Made by a program: the position numbers and the translations under genes
Origin: UBA6522 sp965205045
GTDB lineage: Bacteria > Pseudomonadota > Gammaproteobacteria > Steroidobacterales > Rariloculaceae
Reading direction: 5' to 3'
Length of the DNA stretch: 64,000 nt
Assembly (NCBI GenBank): GCA_965205045.1
Contig: OZ242031.1
Location: 2,852,001-2,916,000, forward strand
Notes under the pieces: model-generated
What the model was told of the DNA's origin: nothing
The model's input: the letters and a program-made list of their open reading frames with translations, nothing else
Database searches by the model: none
Shown here: in pieces, positions 33,557 to 43,386 of the stretch
How positions within the stretch are numbered: position 1 is the first letter of the stretch
Layout: each line of letters begins with the position of its first letter

Positions 33557-34570
33557 CTACCTGTCGGGACGAAGTTCGCAATTGTACGGTTTGATCTCAT
33601 GCCCGGGCAGCCAGGTCCATGCGTGCTCCATCATGACGGGCTCGGAGTAGTTCGCGGGATCGGTGATGCGCCCGGTCCAGAATAGATCCGTGCCGTCCTC
33701 GCTCAGCGTGAAGCGTTCATCGATCAGGACATCCTCGCTCTGCGGCGCGCCGACGTCGTCGATGTATCGCCAATCCGCAATGTCCCTGGTTTCCACGACG
33801 AGCGTCCTGCCTTCCCAGCGGCCGGCGGAGCGGCCCATCCGCGGTTGCGACGGCGCGCCGGAGCCATTCATGTGGATGGTGCGTTCGCCGTCCCACTCTT
33901 CGAGCCTAAGGATGATCGTGTCGCCGCGGTCTTCGAATTCGATCGGGTAGGGGTTGAGCATGGCCGACGGCATTCCGGGTGGAATACAGCTCAGGGCCGG
34001 ATCGTTCTCGGGGTCCCAGCGATCGAGTATCGCGCGTCCGGCGTCGGTCAGCGGGTATCCCGCATCGCCCGCTCCGCGATTCCCGTACCCAACCGGTACC
34101 CAGACCCTGAAGATGTCGGCACGCAGTGTCGGATCGACATTGTCGGCCTCGAGCAGCGCCATTTCCGTGATGCCGTAGCTGCGACTGGGATTGGCCCCGA
34201 AGGCCATTTCCCGGCCGTCGGGAAAGATGACCCTGTTCGCGAACATGGCCGTCAGCCCGTTGCGTCCCATCCGGCCGTAGACGCCGATGCGGTCCCCGAC
34301 GCCCAGGAGATCCCGCGAGATGCCGATGCGCTCGATGGTGTTCACCGAGCCGAACTCGATCTCCCACTCCTCCACCTGCCCGTCATCGGCCGTGCGCTGC
34401 AGGAGCATGCGGACATGGGGATTGCGCCAGAAGACTTCGGTGATCTCCCCTTCGACAACGCCGACCAGGTCGGGATCGTAGCGCCCGGTCGCGGCATGAT
34501 GTGCTGTTGCGCTGCAGGCCGCGAACGAGGCAATCAACAGTAAGCCGATTCGAATAGTCCTGGAATTCAA
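33557..34570 (-). CDS. DUF6152 plus MDGR-like protein, first gene of the operon
   Basis: The product is 337 residues from TTG 34570, preceded by a GGGGGA site. The frame is open to 34915, but upstream codons cover repeats and give no signal peptide. The leader ends AACSATA, followed by HHAATGRYDPDLVGVVEG and VFWRNPHVRMLL. The C-terminal half has RTIHMNGSGAPSQP near 231, SAGRWEGRTLVVETRDI near 244 and DPANYSEPVMMEHAWTWLPG near 305. The layout matches the proteins at 12749 and 48111. As first gene it marks the promoter side of the operon, near the 21-bp tandem repeats. Confidence 0.78.
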   Translation of the reverse strand: MNSRTIRIGLLLIASFAACSATAHHAATGRYDPDLVGVVEGEITEVFWRNPHVRMLLQRTADDGQVEEWEIEFGSVNTIERIGISRDLLGVGDRIGVYGRMGRNGLTAMFANRVIFPDGREMAFGANPSRSYGITEMALLEADNVDPTLRADIFRVWVPVGYGNRGAGDAGYPLTDAGRAILDRWDPENDPALSCIPPGMPSAMLNPYPIEFEDRGDTIILRLEEWDGERTIHMNGSGAPSQPRMGRSAGRWEGRTLVVETRDIADWRYIDDVGAPQSEDVLIDERFTLSEDGTDLFWTGRITDPANYSEPVMMEHAWTWLPGHEIKPYNCELRPDR

Positions 34571-34645
34571 GTGTGGTCCCCCGCAATCGTTATCAGAGTG
34601 GCTTGCGCTCAAACCATTCCAGATATTACTTCCACAACAGGCTCG

Positions 34646-34687
34646 TAAACATGCAGTTTCCGCAAATAAACATGCGATTTCCGCAAA
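34646..34687. repeat. Two tandem 21-bp repeats
   Basis: Two adjacent copies of TAAACATGC[AG][GA]TTTCCGCAAA occupy 34646-34666 and 34667-34687 and differ at two bases. They lie in the 338-base region between the divergent genes 34570 (-) and 34909 (+). A 21-bp period is two helical turns, which suits side-by-side regulator binding. Nothing else recognisable lies in the region. Confidence 0.65.
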
Positions 34688-34908
34688 GTCAATGAACCAC
34701 CCCGACTTTTCCGGAGGCTCTGTGGCCAGCACGCCGAAGGTAACGCGGCCCTGGGACCCGCCAAGACCGGATAACAAACAGGACTGGTACCTGCTGCGCC
34801 TGCTCAAGTACCATAAGCACCGCATACGGGACACGGCCTCCGGCGATATCCGGGGAGCCCGGATGGCGCCCTGATGCGTCTGGCGCATAGCCTCACCCAG
34901 GGCAAAAT

Positions 34909-37266
34909 GTGACAACTGCGAAACTCAAGACCTTCTGGATAAGTCTGCTCTTTGTTGGTAGTGGATGTGCAGCCCTCATCTACGAAATTGTCTGGTTTCA
35001 ACTGCTGCGTCTGACTATCGGCTCCTCCTCGTTATCGGTCGGTATCACAGTGGCTACCTTCATGGGTGGCATGTGCATCGGTAGCTGGGGGTTTCACCGC
35101 TACATCAGGGATCAGTGGCACCCCCTTCAGCTTTTCCTTGTGCTGGAATCGGGAATAGCTCTCTGCGCGATCTTGAATCTGTTTGTTATCCCGAGAATTG
35201 CGGGCTTGTACTTTGATGTCGCCGGTTACGGGGCTGGCGGTATCGCGCTGCGGGGAATTGTGGCGGCGATATTCCTGTTGCCTCCAACAATCATGATGGG
35301 AGCGACGCTCCCTGCAGTTGCCCGCTGGGTATCCGGCAGCCCTGCGGGTGCGGTCTCACTTGGTTTCTTCTACAGCGCCAACATATTTGGCGCAGTCATT
35401 GGCACTCTTGTTGCGGGTTTTGTGTTGCTGCGCCTTTTCGACACCAGGGTCGCGACTGGCGTTGGAGTATTCCTGAATCTCCTTGTTTCCGGGACGGCCT
35501 GGTACCTGTCCCGCCGCGATACCAGCTATCGCCCAACAAAACAGATTGCAGCAGCAGTAGGCAGCAAAAAATACTATTGGGTGGTGGCACTCTCGGGATT
35601 TGCTGCCCTGGCAGCCCAGATTATCTGGACCCGGCAACTGGCGCTGTTTTTCGGCGGCACCGTCTACAGTTTCAGCATCATTCTGGCCACCTTCCTGGTT
35701 GGCCTTGGCGTCGGGAGTGTCGTCTGTACTCGTCTGGTAGAGAGTCGCAAATGGGCTGCCGGACAACTGCTGTTGCTTTGCCAGGTTGGTCTGGTGCCCG
35801 CTATCTGGTGGGCCAGCTTCGCCGGTGCCCATCTAATCCACCTGATCGATCCGCTCGGCGCGAATATCATTGACTATGAAGTTACACCTTCCTGGGCACT
35901 CAAGAGCATTTCCGATCTCATTCGGGCCTTTTGCATCCTGTTCCCCGCAACCTTTCTCTGGGGAGCGACCTTCCCCGCCGCGCTTGCTTCAACTGCTGAG
36001 AAAGATCGCCAGCCCGACCGATATGTCGGAGGGCTCTACGCAGCCAATACTGCCGGTGCTGTTTTGGGTGCGCTGCTCGTGACCATTTTCGTAATTCCGG
36101 CGCTGGGAACGGCGTTCGCGAACAACCTTGCCATGCAGGTGTCGCTGGCGGCAGTGGTCTTACTCTGCATCACGTCAAGAGATGGCGTCGGCGAGAAGAA
36201 ATGGCTGTTGATCGCTCCACTTTTTTTCGTGGCTATCGTTCCCGTTCAACCCAACGATCAAATTCAGTTGCTTGGCCGGCTGCAGTACAACTGGCATGAG
36301 GTTCAAACCGAACAAATTGAAGAAGGAATGAATAGCACCGTCGGGATCACTAGCGGTGTCTTTAGTGGCGGGGATTATTATCAGATTCATGTGAGCGGGA
36401 AAGTCGTTGCTTCCAGCTTGCCCCAGGACATGCGAATACAACGGCAGCTAGGCCATATGCCCGCCCTGTTCCACCCGGAACCGAAATCCGTACTCGTCAT
36501 TGGCTTCGGAGCCGGTGTGACTGCCGGGACTTTCACGCTCTACGATTCAATCGAACGCATTGTGATCGTTGAAATCGAGCCCCGTGTTCCCATGCTATCC
36601 GGCAGATATCTCGCCCCGGAGAATTACGCCGTGCTGGAGGATCCGAGAACCGAGTTGATCATTGACGATGGCAGGCATTTTCTTGCAACGAGCGATGAAA
36701 AGTTTGACATCATCACGACCGATCCGATTCATCCTTACATCAAGGGAGCCGCGTCCCTCTACACTTCTGAGTTCTACGAACTGGTGCTGGATCGCCTCAA
36801 TCCTGGCGGCATCACTACCCAATGGATTCCCTTCTACGAAACCGACGAGGCAGCGGTCAAAAGCCAGGTCGCCAGCTTTGTCGCGAGCTTTCCCCGCACC
36901 AGTGTCTGGAATAGCCAGCCACAGGGTGTTGGCTATGATGTAACACTAATGGGCCATACTGCTCCCGTGACTCTGACGCCCCACGAACTGGAAACAAAGT
37001 TTCACAGGCAGCGCATTGGAGAGTCATACGCTGAGGTTGGCCTGTCGAGCATTGACCAGGTCATTGAGCTCTATTCCGGACACGATGGAGACATAAGCTG
37101 GTGGCTGGAGGATGCCCAGATTAACCGGGATCACAATCTGTGTCTGGAGTATCTCGCCGGCACGGCGCTGGACGGGAAAAATGCTACCGAAATACTCAAC
37201 GACATGAATTCACGCACCTCCAGGCAAGCCCTGGAACAGTCGATAAAGGAGCTATTCGGATTGTGA
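34909..37266 (+). CDS. Integral-membrane protein fused to a spermidine-synthase-like domain
   Basis: The 785-residue product starts at GTG 34909. Residues ~8-460 contain many hydrophobic helices and repeated motifs of fused transporter-like synthases (LIYEIVWFQLLRL near 24; PPTIMMGATLPAVARW near 128; FPATFLWGATFPAALA near 350). The C-terminal third is a spermidine-synthase-type Rossmann domain: VLVIGFGAGVTAGTF near 527, VIVEIEPRVP near 550, IIDDGRHFL near 586, FDIITTDPIHPYIKGAASLY near 600. Members of this fused family are often annotated as spermidine synthases, but the aminopropyl-acceptor pocket cannot be judged here. Codon use is less GC-rich than that of its neighbours. Confidence 0.85.
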   Translation: MTTAKLKTFWISLLFVGSGCAALIYEIVWFQLLRLTIGSSSLSVGITVATFMGGMCIGSWGFHRYIRDQWHPLQLFLVLESGIALCAILNLFVIPRIAGLYFDVAGYGAGGIALRGIVAAIFLLPPTIMMGATLPAVARWVSGSPAGAVSLGFFYSANIFGAVIGTLVAGFVLLRLFDTRVATGVGVFLNLLVSGTAWYLSRRDTSYRPTKQIAAAVGSKKYYWVVALSGFAALAAQIIWTRQLALFFGGTVYSFSIILATFLVGLGVGSVVCTRLVESRKWAAGQLLLLCQVGLVPAIWWASFAGAHLIHLIDPLGANIIDYEVTPSWALKSISDLIRAFCILFPATFLWGATFPAALASTAEKDRQPDRYVGGLYAANTAGAVLGALLVTIFVIPALGTAFANNLAMQVSLAAVVLLCITSRDGVGEKKWLLIAPLFFVAIVPVQPNDQIQLLGRLQYNWHEVQTEQIEEGMNSTVGITSGVFSGGDYYQIHVSGKVVASSLPQDMRIQRQLGHMPALFHPEPKSVLVIGFGAGVTAGTFTLYDSIERIVIVEIEPRVPMLSGRYLAPENYAVLEDPRTELIIDDGRHFLATSDEKFDIITTDPIHPYIKGAASLYTSEFYELVLDRLNPGGITTQWIPFYETDEAAVKSQVASFVASFPRTSVWNSQPQGVGYDVTLMGHTAPVTLTPHELETKFHRQRIGESYAEVGLSSIDQVIELYSGHDGDISWWLEDAQINRDHNLCLEYLAGTALDGKNATEILNDMNSRTSRQALEQSIKELFGL

Positions 37267-37360
37267 TCCAGGCCTGGCCCGGATTTCCCATCATCGGATC
37301 CACCCTAGTTGTTGGCTGCGTAACATACAGCTGTTGAATACACGCCGGGCGACGTATGTC

Positions 37361-37440
37361 GGACTGCCGACCGTAGACGATATTTCATATCTTGTGACCC
37401 AAAATGCAAGTATCGACCTTCGCTCCGGCCTGTACCATGA
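37361..37440 (+). promoter_or_regulatory. 80-bp conserved upstream element, copy B
   Basis: This gapless 80-base match to 28045-28124 (67 identical by hand count) lies 58 bases before the likely GTG start at 37499 of the TonB receptor. The first 28 bases of the two copies are identical. Confidence 0.7.
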
Positions 37441-37498
37441 ATTCGGTTGATGCATGGCAAACGCCATTGTGTTCGCCAACCAGAAGGGGGTGCCTCCA

Positions 37499-39415
37499 GT
37501 GTATGCCAGCAACAGGTTTGATTTCGGATTTGCTCTAATGGCTGTGCCGATGGCTCTTGCTTGCCCCGTGGCAGCGCAAGACGCCTCTGATCAAGCCGAG
37601 TCGGCGTCGCCGACGGCCTTGCTGGAAGAGCTGGTTGTTACCGGGACGCGAATCGTCGGGCAGGAAGGGACCTCTGCGCCTCTCGTACAATTCGACACCG
37701 CCGCATTGGAGGAGAACCCAACCTCCACGCTCTCCGAGTTTTTCCGCGAAAACCTTACCGCGATGACCGCGTTTCCCAATGATGTTGAAGAGCGCTCCCA
37801 GGGCCCGCAGAGATCCAATGGCAACAGGGTTTCCGGCGTTAACCTGTGGAACCTGGGCGAACACAATACGCTGACCCTGCTGGACGGAAGCCGCCTGATC
37901 AAGTTTGCAGCGCCTAACGGCTCCGGTTGGTACACCACGGATGTCAATGCGATCCTGCCCGGCATCGCAATGTCTCGTGCCGACATCCTGCTCGATGGAG
38001 GCGGGGCCATCTACGGTACAGATGCGGTTGGCGGCGTGGTAAACCTGGTGCCGCGCTACGGCTTTCAAGGGTTGGAGGTCCGGGCACAAACGGATTTATA
38101 TCCAGAGGAGACCCTGAGTAAAACCGGTTCGAATAATGTAGCCGCGCTGTTTGGCACGGAATTTGGTGATGGCAAGGGCAACCTGATTGTCGCGGGTGAA
38201 TTCTCCGCGATTCACCGCAATGATGCCGCAGAGCTGGGTCTCAGCAATGTATTCGATGCGCCCGATACGATGGGTGTTGCATTGGATGGAGCCGCCTACG
38301 ACGAGCTGGCTGAAAATTACAACCTTCAGACTGGTGGTCGCGGCGGCAATGGGTTCGAGTGGGCTGCCGGCTCCGGCCGCGGCGCCACTACGCTGACAGA
38401 GCCACTCTGCGGCGCCAGTATTGACGGGGTTCCCTTCTACTACACGGGCCTGGTCGTGCCCGATGGCGCAACGACGGCAACACCGGGAACGTGTACAGGG
38501 TACGGTGTCGCTGGCACGCCAGCCGGTCCGACGACACAGGCCAGGGATAACTCCTCCCGTGATTCGCTCTTCAGCGCGCTCAGGTATGAGTTCAGCAATG
38601 CCGTCAGCGGTTCCGTGAATGTCAGCTATAACTCCCGCGAAAACCTGGAACTCTATCGGCACAACCAGGCCGACGGATCAGTTGGTACAAACTTCAATGC
38701 GCTGGTCCCGCCCAACCACCCGGCAGTGGGTTATTACAAGTCTATCGATTCTGTCTGGCAGGCAGCATTGAGAGCGGGCAGGAGAGGAGCTCCTTCTCTT
38801 TCTGGCGGCGAGACATTCGGAATAGACCATGAAGAAGAGAGCAGTCTGGAATCCACCACTGTAAATGTCCACGGTGCTCTGGATTGGACACTCACCGACA
38901 GTGCCGATCTCCGTCTCGGTGCTTTTTACGGCAAGAGCGAGGTGGATTTCTACCGCTACTCCCTCTTTATAGATCGCTACCAGGATGCGTTGAACGGCCT
39001 TGGCGGTCCCAACTGCGATCCGGCTACCGGTACCGCCGGGGTTGGCGATTGCATGTACTTCAATCCCTTTATCAGCTCGCTTCTGCCAAACGCGGATACT
39101 GTCTGGGCGGGAGGTTCCCTGGCCAATGACCCCGCTGTGGTTGACTGGATGGGAAGCGTTGAAGCGATTGGGCGATTCTACGACACGGAAATTCAGGGTA
39201 TTGACCTCGCCTTGACGGTTGATACGGGCCTGGAGCTTGCCGGTGGCGGTGTCTTTGTCGTGCTGGGTGGGGAGTACCGTGAAGAGGAAGCATCGGTTGA
39301 CTACAATGAGTTCACTCAGACTTCCGGGCTTTTGGCTTCGCAACCTCAAGGACAAATACCGTATGCGGGATCTGACGATATCAACGCGCTGTTTCTGGAG
39401 ACTGGGCTTCCTCTC
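37499..39415 (+). pseudogene. TonB-dependent receptor, 5' part, interrupted by an insertion sequence
   Basis: GTG 37499 follows AAGGGGG and begins a signal peptide (cleavage near CPVAAQ); ATG 37454 is an alternative. The TonB box region EELVVTGTRI and plug domain follow (LWNLGEHNTLTLLDGSRLI, MSRADILLDGGGAIYGTDAVGGVVNLV), then barrel strands. The frame is cut at LPLT by an IS1634-type element; in intact paralogues (53676, 43387) the equivalent position continues directly into the RLDVQIAGRYDDY strand, which is found at 41340 onward. The receptor would transport a large or scarce substrate across the outer membrane, but this copy cannot make a full barrel. Confidence 0.88.
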
Positions 39416-39433
39416 ACTCGTGTTTGACAGTTC
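39416..39433 (+). repeat. Left terminal inverted repeat of the IS
   Basis: ACTCGTGTTTGACAGTTC; its exact reverse complement lies at 41322-41339. Confidence 0.9.
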
Positions 39434-39511
39434 ATAGATACAGAAATGCGATATTCTTAGGCAAAACAAAGGCTTGCGGGCGTTCCCGAAAGCACCCATG
39501 TCACTAGGCGT

Positions 39512-41170
39512 TCAGCCCAGCTTCAGGATCGGCGGCGGCGGGGTTATTTGTAAGGATTTCAGTCGCTTGCGGGCGTTTGGACGGGGTTCGGTGACCTGCC
39601 ACAGGTCCCCGTTCGGCCCCGACAATTGGACAAGTTTGATCTGCCGCAGATCGTCGCGGATGTTCCGCCAGGTGTCACCGCAGGCGTGCTCGGCGAGCCG
39701 TTCCAGCAACAGGGCGATGACGCTTAGCGCGATGTGCGCGTGGATGCGGCGCGCCACCCGATGGTATACGGGGCGCAGCCGCAACTCGCTTTTCAGTTGC
39801 CGGAAGGATTGCTCGACGCGGTACAGCTGCTTGTAGCCCAGCGCCAGGTCCTCGGCGGTGAGCGTGTCGTCGTTGCCGTGGACCACGAACTTGCCGTCGA
39901 GGCGCTCCGCGGCCTTGACCTTGGCGCGGTCGACGCGCGGACGCCCGCCCTTGGTCAGGCGCACGTACCGCCCGTAGCGGGCGCTGGCGCGCAACCCGCA
40001 CACCCGCTTGCGGTGCTGTTCGCCGTCGGGGAGGTCCGACACCGTGGCCAGTTCGGCCTCCAGCTCCGCCAACACCTCCCGGCGATGCGCCCGCCGGCGT
40101 TCGGCCTCCCGGGGGTTGAAGCACACCGCGTAACGGCGACGCCGCTCCCCGTCGCCGACGACGACCTCCTTGACCTTGAGGTTCGGCGCCACCTCCCGGT
40201 AGCGCCCGCGGCGGCCGACGACCTCCTTGTCCACCTCCGAACCCCGGCGCGCCGGCATGCACACGATGTACCGGCCGCCGCCGCGCGCCAGCGCGCGCAG
40301 GTTCTGCGCCGACACCATCCCGGCGTCGCCCACGAACACGCAGCGGTTCAGCCGCCAGCCCCCCAGATCCGCCTTCACCCGCTCCACCGTGGTCACGTCC
40401 ACCGTGTTGCCCGGAAACACCCAGTGGCGCACCGGAAAGCCTTCCCGCGTCACCGCCAGCCCCACCAGCAACTGCGGCGCGTCGCCGCGCCCGTTCTTCG
40501 AATGGCCCCGCTTGCGCAGGCCCGGCGCCCCCGTCTCCGGGTCGTCGGGGTCCTCGTCGGCGATCTCGAAGTGAAGCGAGGTCGTGTCGTAGAACATGAC
40601 CTCCACGTCCAGGTTCAACAAGTCCGCCAGGCGATGGTACAACCCTTCCTCCAGCGCGTCCTTGTGCGCCTGCAGCACGTCCATCGCCCGGTACAGGTGT
40701 TGCGGCTCCAAGCCCCCGCAGCCCTCGATGCGCACCTCCCCGGCCAGCCACCGTTCCCAACAGCGCCACTTCGACGACGGCGCGCACGTCCGGTTGGCCA
40801 CCAGCGCGAACAACGCCCGCTCCACGGGAAACCCGAACTTGCGCGCGTCCACCAGCTCCCCGATCAGTTCCGGCAAGCCCGCCCGCCGCCACAACGCCCC
40901 CAGGACGTGGATGTCCCCGTGGGGCCACGCGTCCACCACGGTCAATCCCGTGTCCGCCGCGGCCAGTTCCTCCGGCGAGCAGCGCTTCAGGATGCTGCGG
41001 GCCAACCGCCGCAGCCGCTCCGTGGCCTCGGGATCGTCGGCGCGGCCGCAGTTGTACAGAATCCGCACCCGCGAGCGCTTCTTCGCCGGGTCCCATTCGT
41101 TCTCGGCGATTTGCAGGTGCCGGAGCTTGGAGCCGTCGGCGCGCTTTTGCGTGGACTGGCGCAGGTACAT
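39512..41170 (-). CDS. IS1634 family transposase
   Basis: The 552-residue product from ATG 41170 (MYLRQSTQKR) fits family N-termini; ATG 41194 is possible. DDE-type signatures: MFYDTTSLHFE near 197, a FVGDAGMVS segment near 285, and the YREK-like YRVEQSFRQLKSELRLRPVYH segment near 460-480. A C-terminal HIALSVIALLLER segment follows. The gene fills almost all of the element. It is very GC-rich, with a long open antisense frame that is a shadow. Confidence 0.92.
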   Translation of the reverse strand: MYLRQSTQKRADGSKLRHLQIAENEWDPAKKRSRVRILYNCGRADDPEATERLRRLARSILKRCSPEELAAADTGLTVVDAWPHGDIHVLGALWRRAGLPELIGELVDARKFGFPVERALFALVANRTCAPSSKWRCWERWLAGEVRIEGCGGLEPQHLYRAMDVLQAHKDALEEGLYHRLADLLNLDVEVMFYDTTSLHFEIADEDPDDPETGAPGLRKRGHSKNGRGDAPQLLVGLAVTREGFPVRHWVFPGNTVDVTTVERVKADLGGWRLNRCVFVGDAGMVSAQNLRALARGGGRYIVCMPARRGSEVDKEVVGRRGRYREVAPNLKVKEVVVGDGERRRRYAVCFNPREAERRRAHRREVLAELEAELATVSDLPDGEQHRKRVCGLRASARYGRYVRLTKGGRPRVDRAKVKAAERLDGKFVVHGNDDTLTAEDLALGYKQLYRVEQSFRQLKSELRLRPVYHRVARRIHAHIALSVIALLLERLAEHACGDTWRNIRDDLRQIKLVQLSGPNGDLWQVTEPRPNARKRLKSLQITPPPPILKLG

Positions 41171-41321
41171 GTATCCAATGATACCGAACTCCATACCGGC
41201 CCACAATGCCTGACGGATCACTCCATGTATCTATCCATCCGGAGCCTGTATCCAGCCGAAACCGCCGCAAGCCTTTGTTTCTACGTCCCCCCGGACACCC
41301 ATCTGCCACAATATGTATGAG

Positions 41322-41339
41322 GAACTGTCAAACACGAGT
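41322..41339 (-). repeat. Right terminal inverted repeat of the IS
   Basis: GAACTGTCAAACACGAGT, the exact reverse complement of 39416-39433. Confidence 0.9.
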
Positions 41340-42491
41340 CTCACCGATCGGCTGGACGTCCAGATAGCCGGGCGCTACGATGACTACGCTTCGGTTGGCA
41401 GTACCTTCAATCCGAAACTTGGCTTCAACTTTCGGCCGACCGACAGGCTGACATTCCGCGGATCCTGGGGGACATCCTTCACCGCCCCTTCCATTGCCCA
41501 CAGCACACTGACTCAGAATGGAGCGCCCTTGAGCACGGACCCCGTTAACTCGCAGGGACGGGGCGCTGCTCCCGGCAACTCCACAAAGCAGATAGTCAAC
41601 AACACCGAGGCTCTGCCCGGCCTGGGTCCTCAGGAGGCGACTCACTTCAGTGTGGGTGTCGATGCTACTCTCTGGGAATCTCTGGGGGCGCTGGATCGTA
41701 TGAACGTCTCCGTGTCCTACGTCGATATTGACTTTGGGGACCGCATAGCCAGGGTAACAGCGAGGAATCGAAACAGTACGCTGGGTAACAACCTGTGTGG
41801 CACCCTGGTCAATGACCGTCCCGGTCCTCCTGCCAATGTCTTCGATTGGGGAAATTTTTATCTCACCGAGGACACTGATCTGGATGGGGTGCCGGATGGC
41901 GGGACCCGCTGCTGGGAAGGCGTAGATGCCAACAATGACGGCATCATCGATGGAGGCTATGACGGGGTCACAGGGGAATATTCACTATATTCCAATCTCG
42001 ACACTTCGACGCTCAAGGGTCTCAACTTCGCAGTTAACTCAAACTGGAACACGGGGCTTGGTCGATTGTCCGCGGGTATCAATGGCACTTACACGCTGGA
42101 AGCCATTGTTCCGGCGGCCAATGTGCAAGGTGCACTCGTAGACTCGGTCGGTTTTACCGGGCTTAACAATGCGACTCCGCAGATTCGGGAGTGGGTGGTG
42201 ATTGTACCGATCACCGTGAATTGGGATACGGGTTGGCTGGATGGGCATAGCACAAGACTCCTGGCCCGCCATGACACAGACGTTGAACAATATATCACTG
42301 GCATAGTGACAAGTGGGGGCGTGACCACTTGGGATTTGCGTCATAATTTCCAGATCATGGATAGCCTGTCGGCTGCGCTGACGGTGCGAAATCTCACGGG
42401 AAAAGAGCGCCTGGATCCCACGCCGAATGTCGGGGCTGGTGACAGGAGCTACTTCCTGCAGCTGAATTACGCGCCTGTTGGCGGAGAGTGA
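41340..42491 (+). pseudogene. TonB-dependent receptor, 3' part after the insertion
   Basis: Reading resumes as LTDRLDVQIAGRYDDYASVG, continuous with the 5' part at 39415. Later barrel strands match the paralogue at 53676: LGFNFRPTDRLTFRGSWGTSFTAPS, MNVSYVDIDFGDRI, a calcium-like DTDLDGVPDG insert, and the C-terminal GAGDRSYFLQLNYAPV. Joined to 37499-39415, the receptor would have about 1020 residues, the normal family size. Only the IS appears to break the gene; no other frameshift was seen. Confidence 0.86.
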
Positions 42492-42521
42492 CAGGTTATC
42501 GGCAGTGTTCGTGACAATCCT

Positions 42522-42554
42522 GCAAGCAGGCCGGCACCAGCCGGCCTTACTTGC
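42522..42554. terminator. Hairpin between converging genes
   Basis: AGGCCGGC (42528-42535) pairs with GCCGGCCT (42540-42547) across a 4-base loop, extended by outer GCAAG/CTTGC. It lies between the receptor end (42491) and the end of the pseudogene on the other strand (42624), so it could end transcription from both sides. No long T run follows. Confidence 0.5.
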
Positions 42555-42623
42555 GGTTTACTCCCGATCGGCTCGCAACCGCGGCGCCCAAAAACCGATC
42601 CCCGTCGCGATGAGGCGCGACTG

Positions 42624-43308
42624 TCAGAATACACTGCACTCACCGGGGTCGAATGAACCGGCCGGCCGCGCATTGAAGTGCCAGTTCACGGTCGCCGTCC
42701 CTTCCTCAAGAAGGAACGGATCGGCTATGGTCAACTCCGCGTCCAGACGGTTCTGGTCTTCACTCAGGCGATACACCTCCATCAGCTCTATCGAATCGCC
42801 CTGCCGCATTCGAAAAAAGTATGGCCAATCGATGTCGGTGGTCTTCACAACCAGCGTCCGTTCATCCTGCCAACTGCCCTGAGAGAACCCGAGACGGGAG
42901 GGCTGCCGATCTGCTGCGCTCACGTCGGGTTCCATGTAAACGGTGCGCCTGGTATCGAGCCAACTGTGGTGCAGGACGATTCTGTCGCCTTCTTGCTGAA
43001 CGTCCAATGAGCCTGGATTTCCGACCGTAAACAACGACCTCTTCGCCCACTGCAAACAGATCTTCCGTGATTCCGGCGATTGCGAGGCGGAACGGATCGA
43101 AATTGTTCTCCACTCTCCATTCCCGGGGGCCGCCCTGTTCCCTGTCAACCTCAACGAACAGGGCCACGTGAGGTTGCCTCCACATGATTCTCGTCAGTAC
43201 TCCGGTAATTTCCACCAGGTCTCCGTCGGCATACTCGACGGCGGCATGATGGCTCGTAGCAGCTACCGGGACGAGCAACGGACACAACAACAGAAGCAGG
43301 CGTTTCAT
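42624..43308 (-). pseudogene. DUF6152 pseudogene, relative of 29479-30582
   Basis: The N-terminal part (from ATG 43308) reads a signal peptide, SHHAAVEYADGDLVEITG, IMWRQPHVALFVEV and VVVYGRKS, then goes out of frame. The C-terminal part (from about 43030) reads PGSLDVQQEGDRIVLHHSWL, YMEPDVSAADRQPSRLGFSQGSWQDERTL and ends ECSVF. In the intact relative about 110 codons separate GRKS from PGSL. Here they are joined directly and out of frame near 43015-43030, so an internal deletion inactivated the gene. Confidence 0.82.
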
Positions 43309-43386
43309 TCGCGTGTCCCCGACTGTTCAGTAACGTGGGCAATACACCCTGAAGTTGGAGAGTCGGTCCAGCGTCGGCTCGCCTGG

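Larger units (their letters stand above)
39416..41339 (-). mobile_element. IS1634-type insertion sequence in a TonB receptor gene
   Basis: The element is 1924 bp, bounded by perfect 18-bp inverted repeats (39416-39433 and 41322-41339) and contains one transposase gene on the - strand. The target repeat is CTC (39413-39415 and 41340-41342). The match extends to CTCAC if the first two bases of the left end are counted as target, so the duplication length (3 or 5) is ambiguous. The insertion splits the receptor at the codons for LT in LPLTDRLDVQ. The intact ends suggest a recent insertion. Confidence 0.9.

Noticed and set aside
34571..34915. N-terminal extension of the first gene of the DUF6152 operon
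   Set aside because: It lacks a signal peptide, covers the 21-bp repeats, and TTG 34570 has a ribosome site and the expected leader.
39734..41320. 528-codon + strand frame over the transposase
   Set aside because: The - strand frame carries the transposase motifs and fits within the terminal repeats; the + frame has no recognisable domain.
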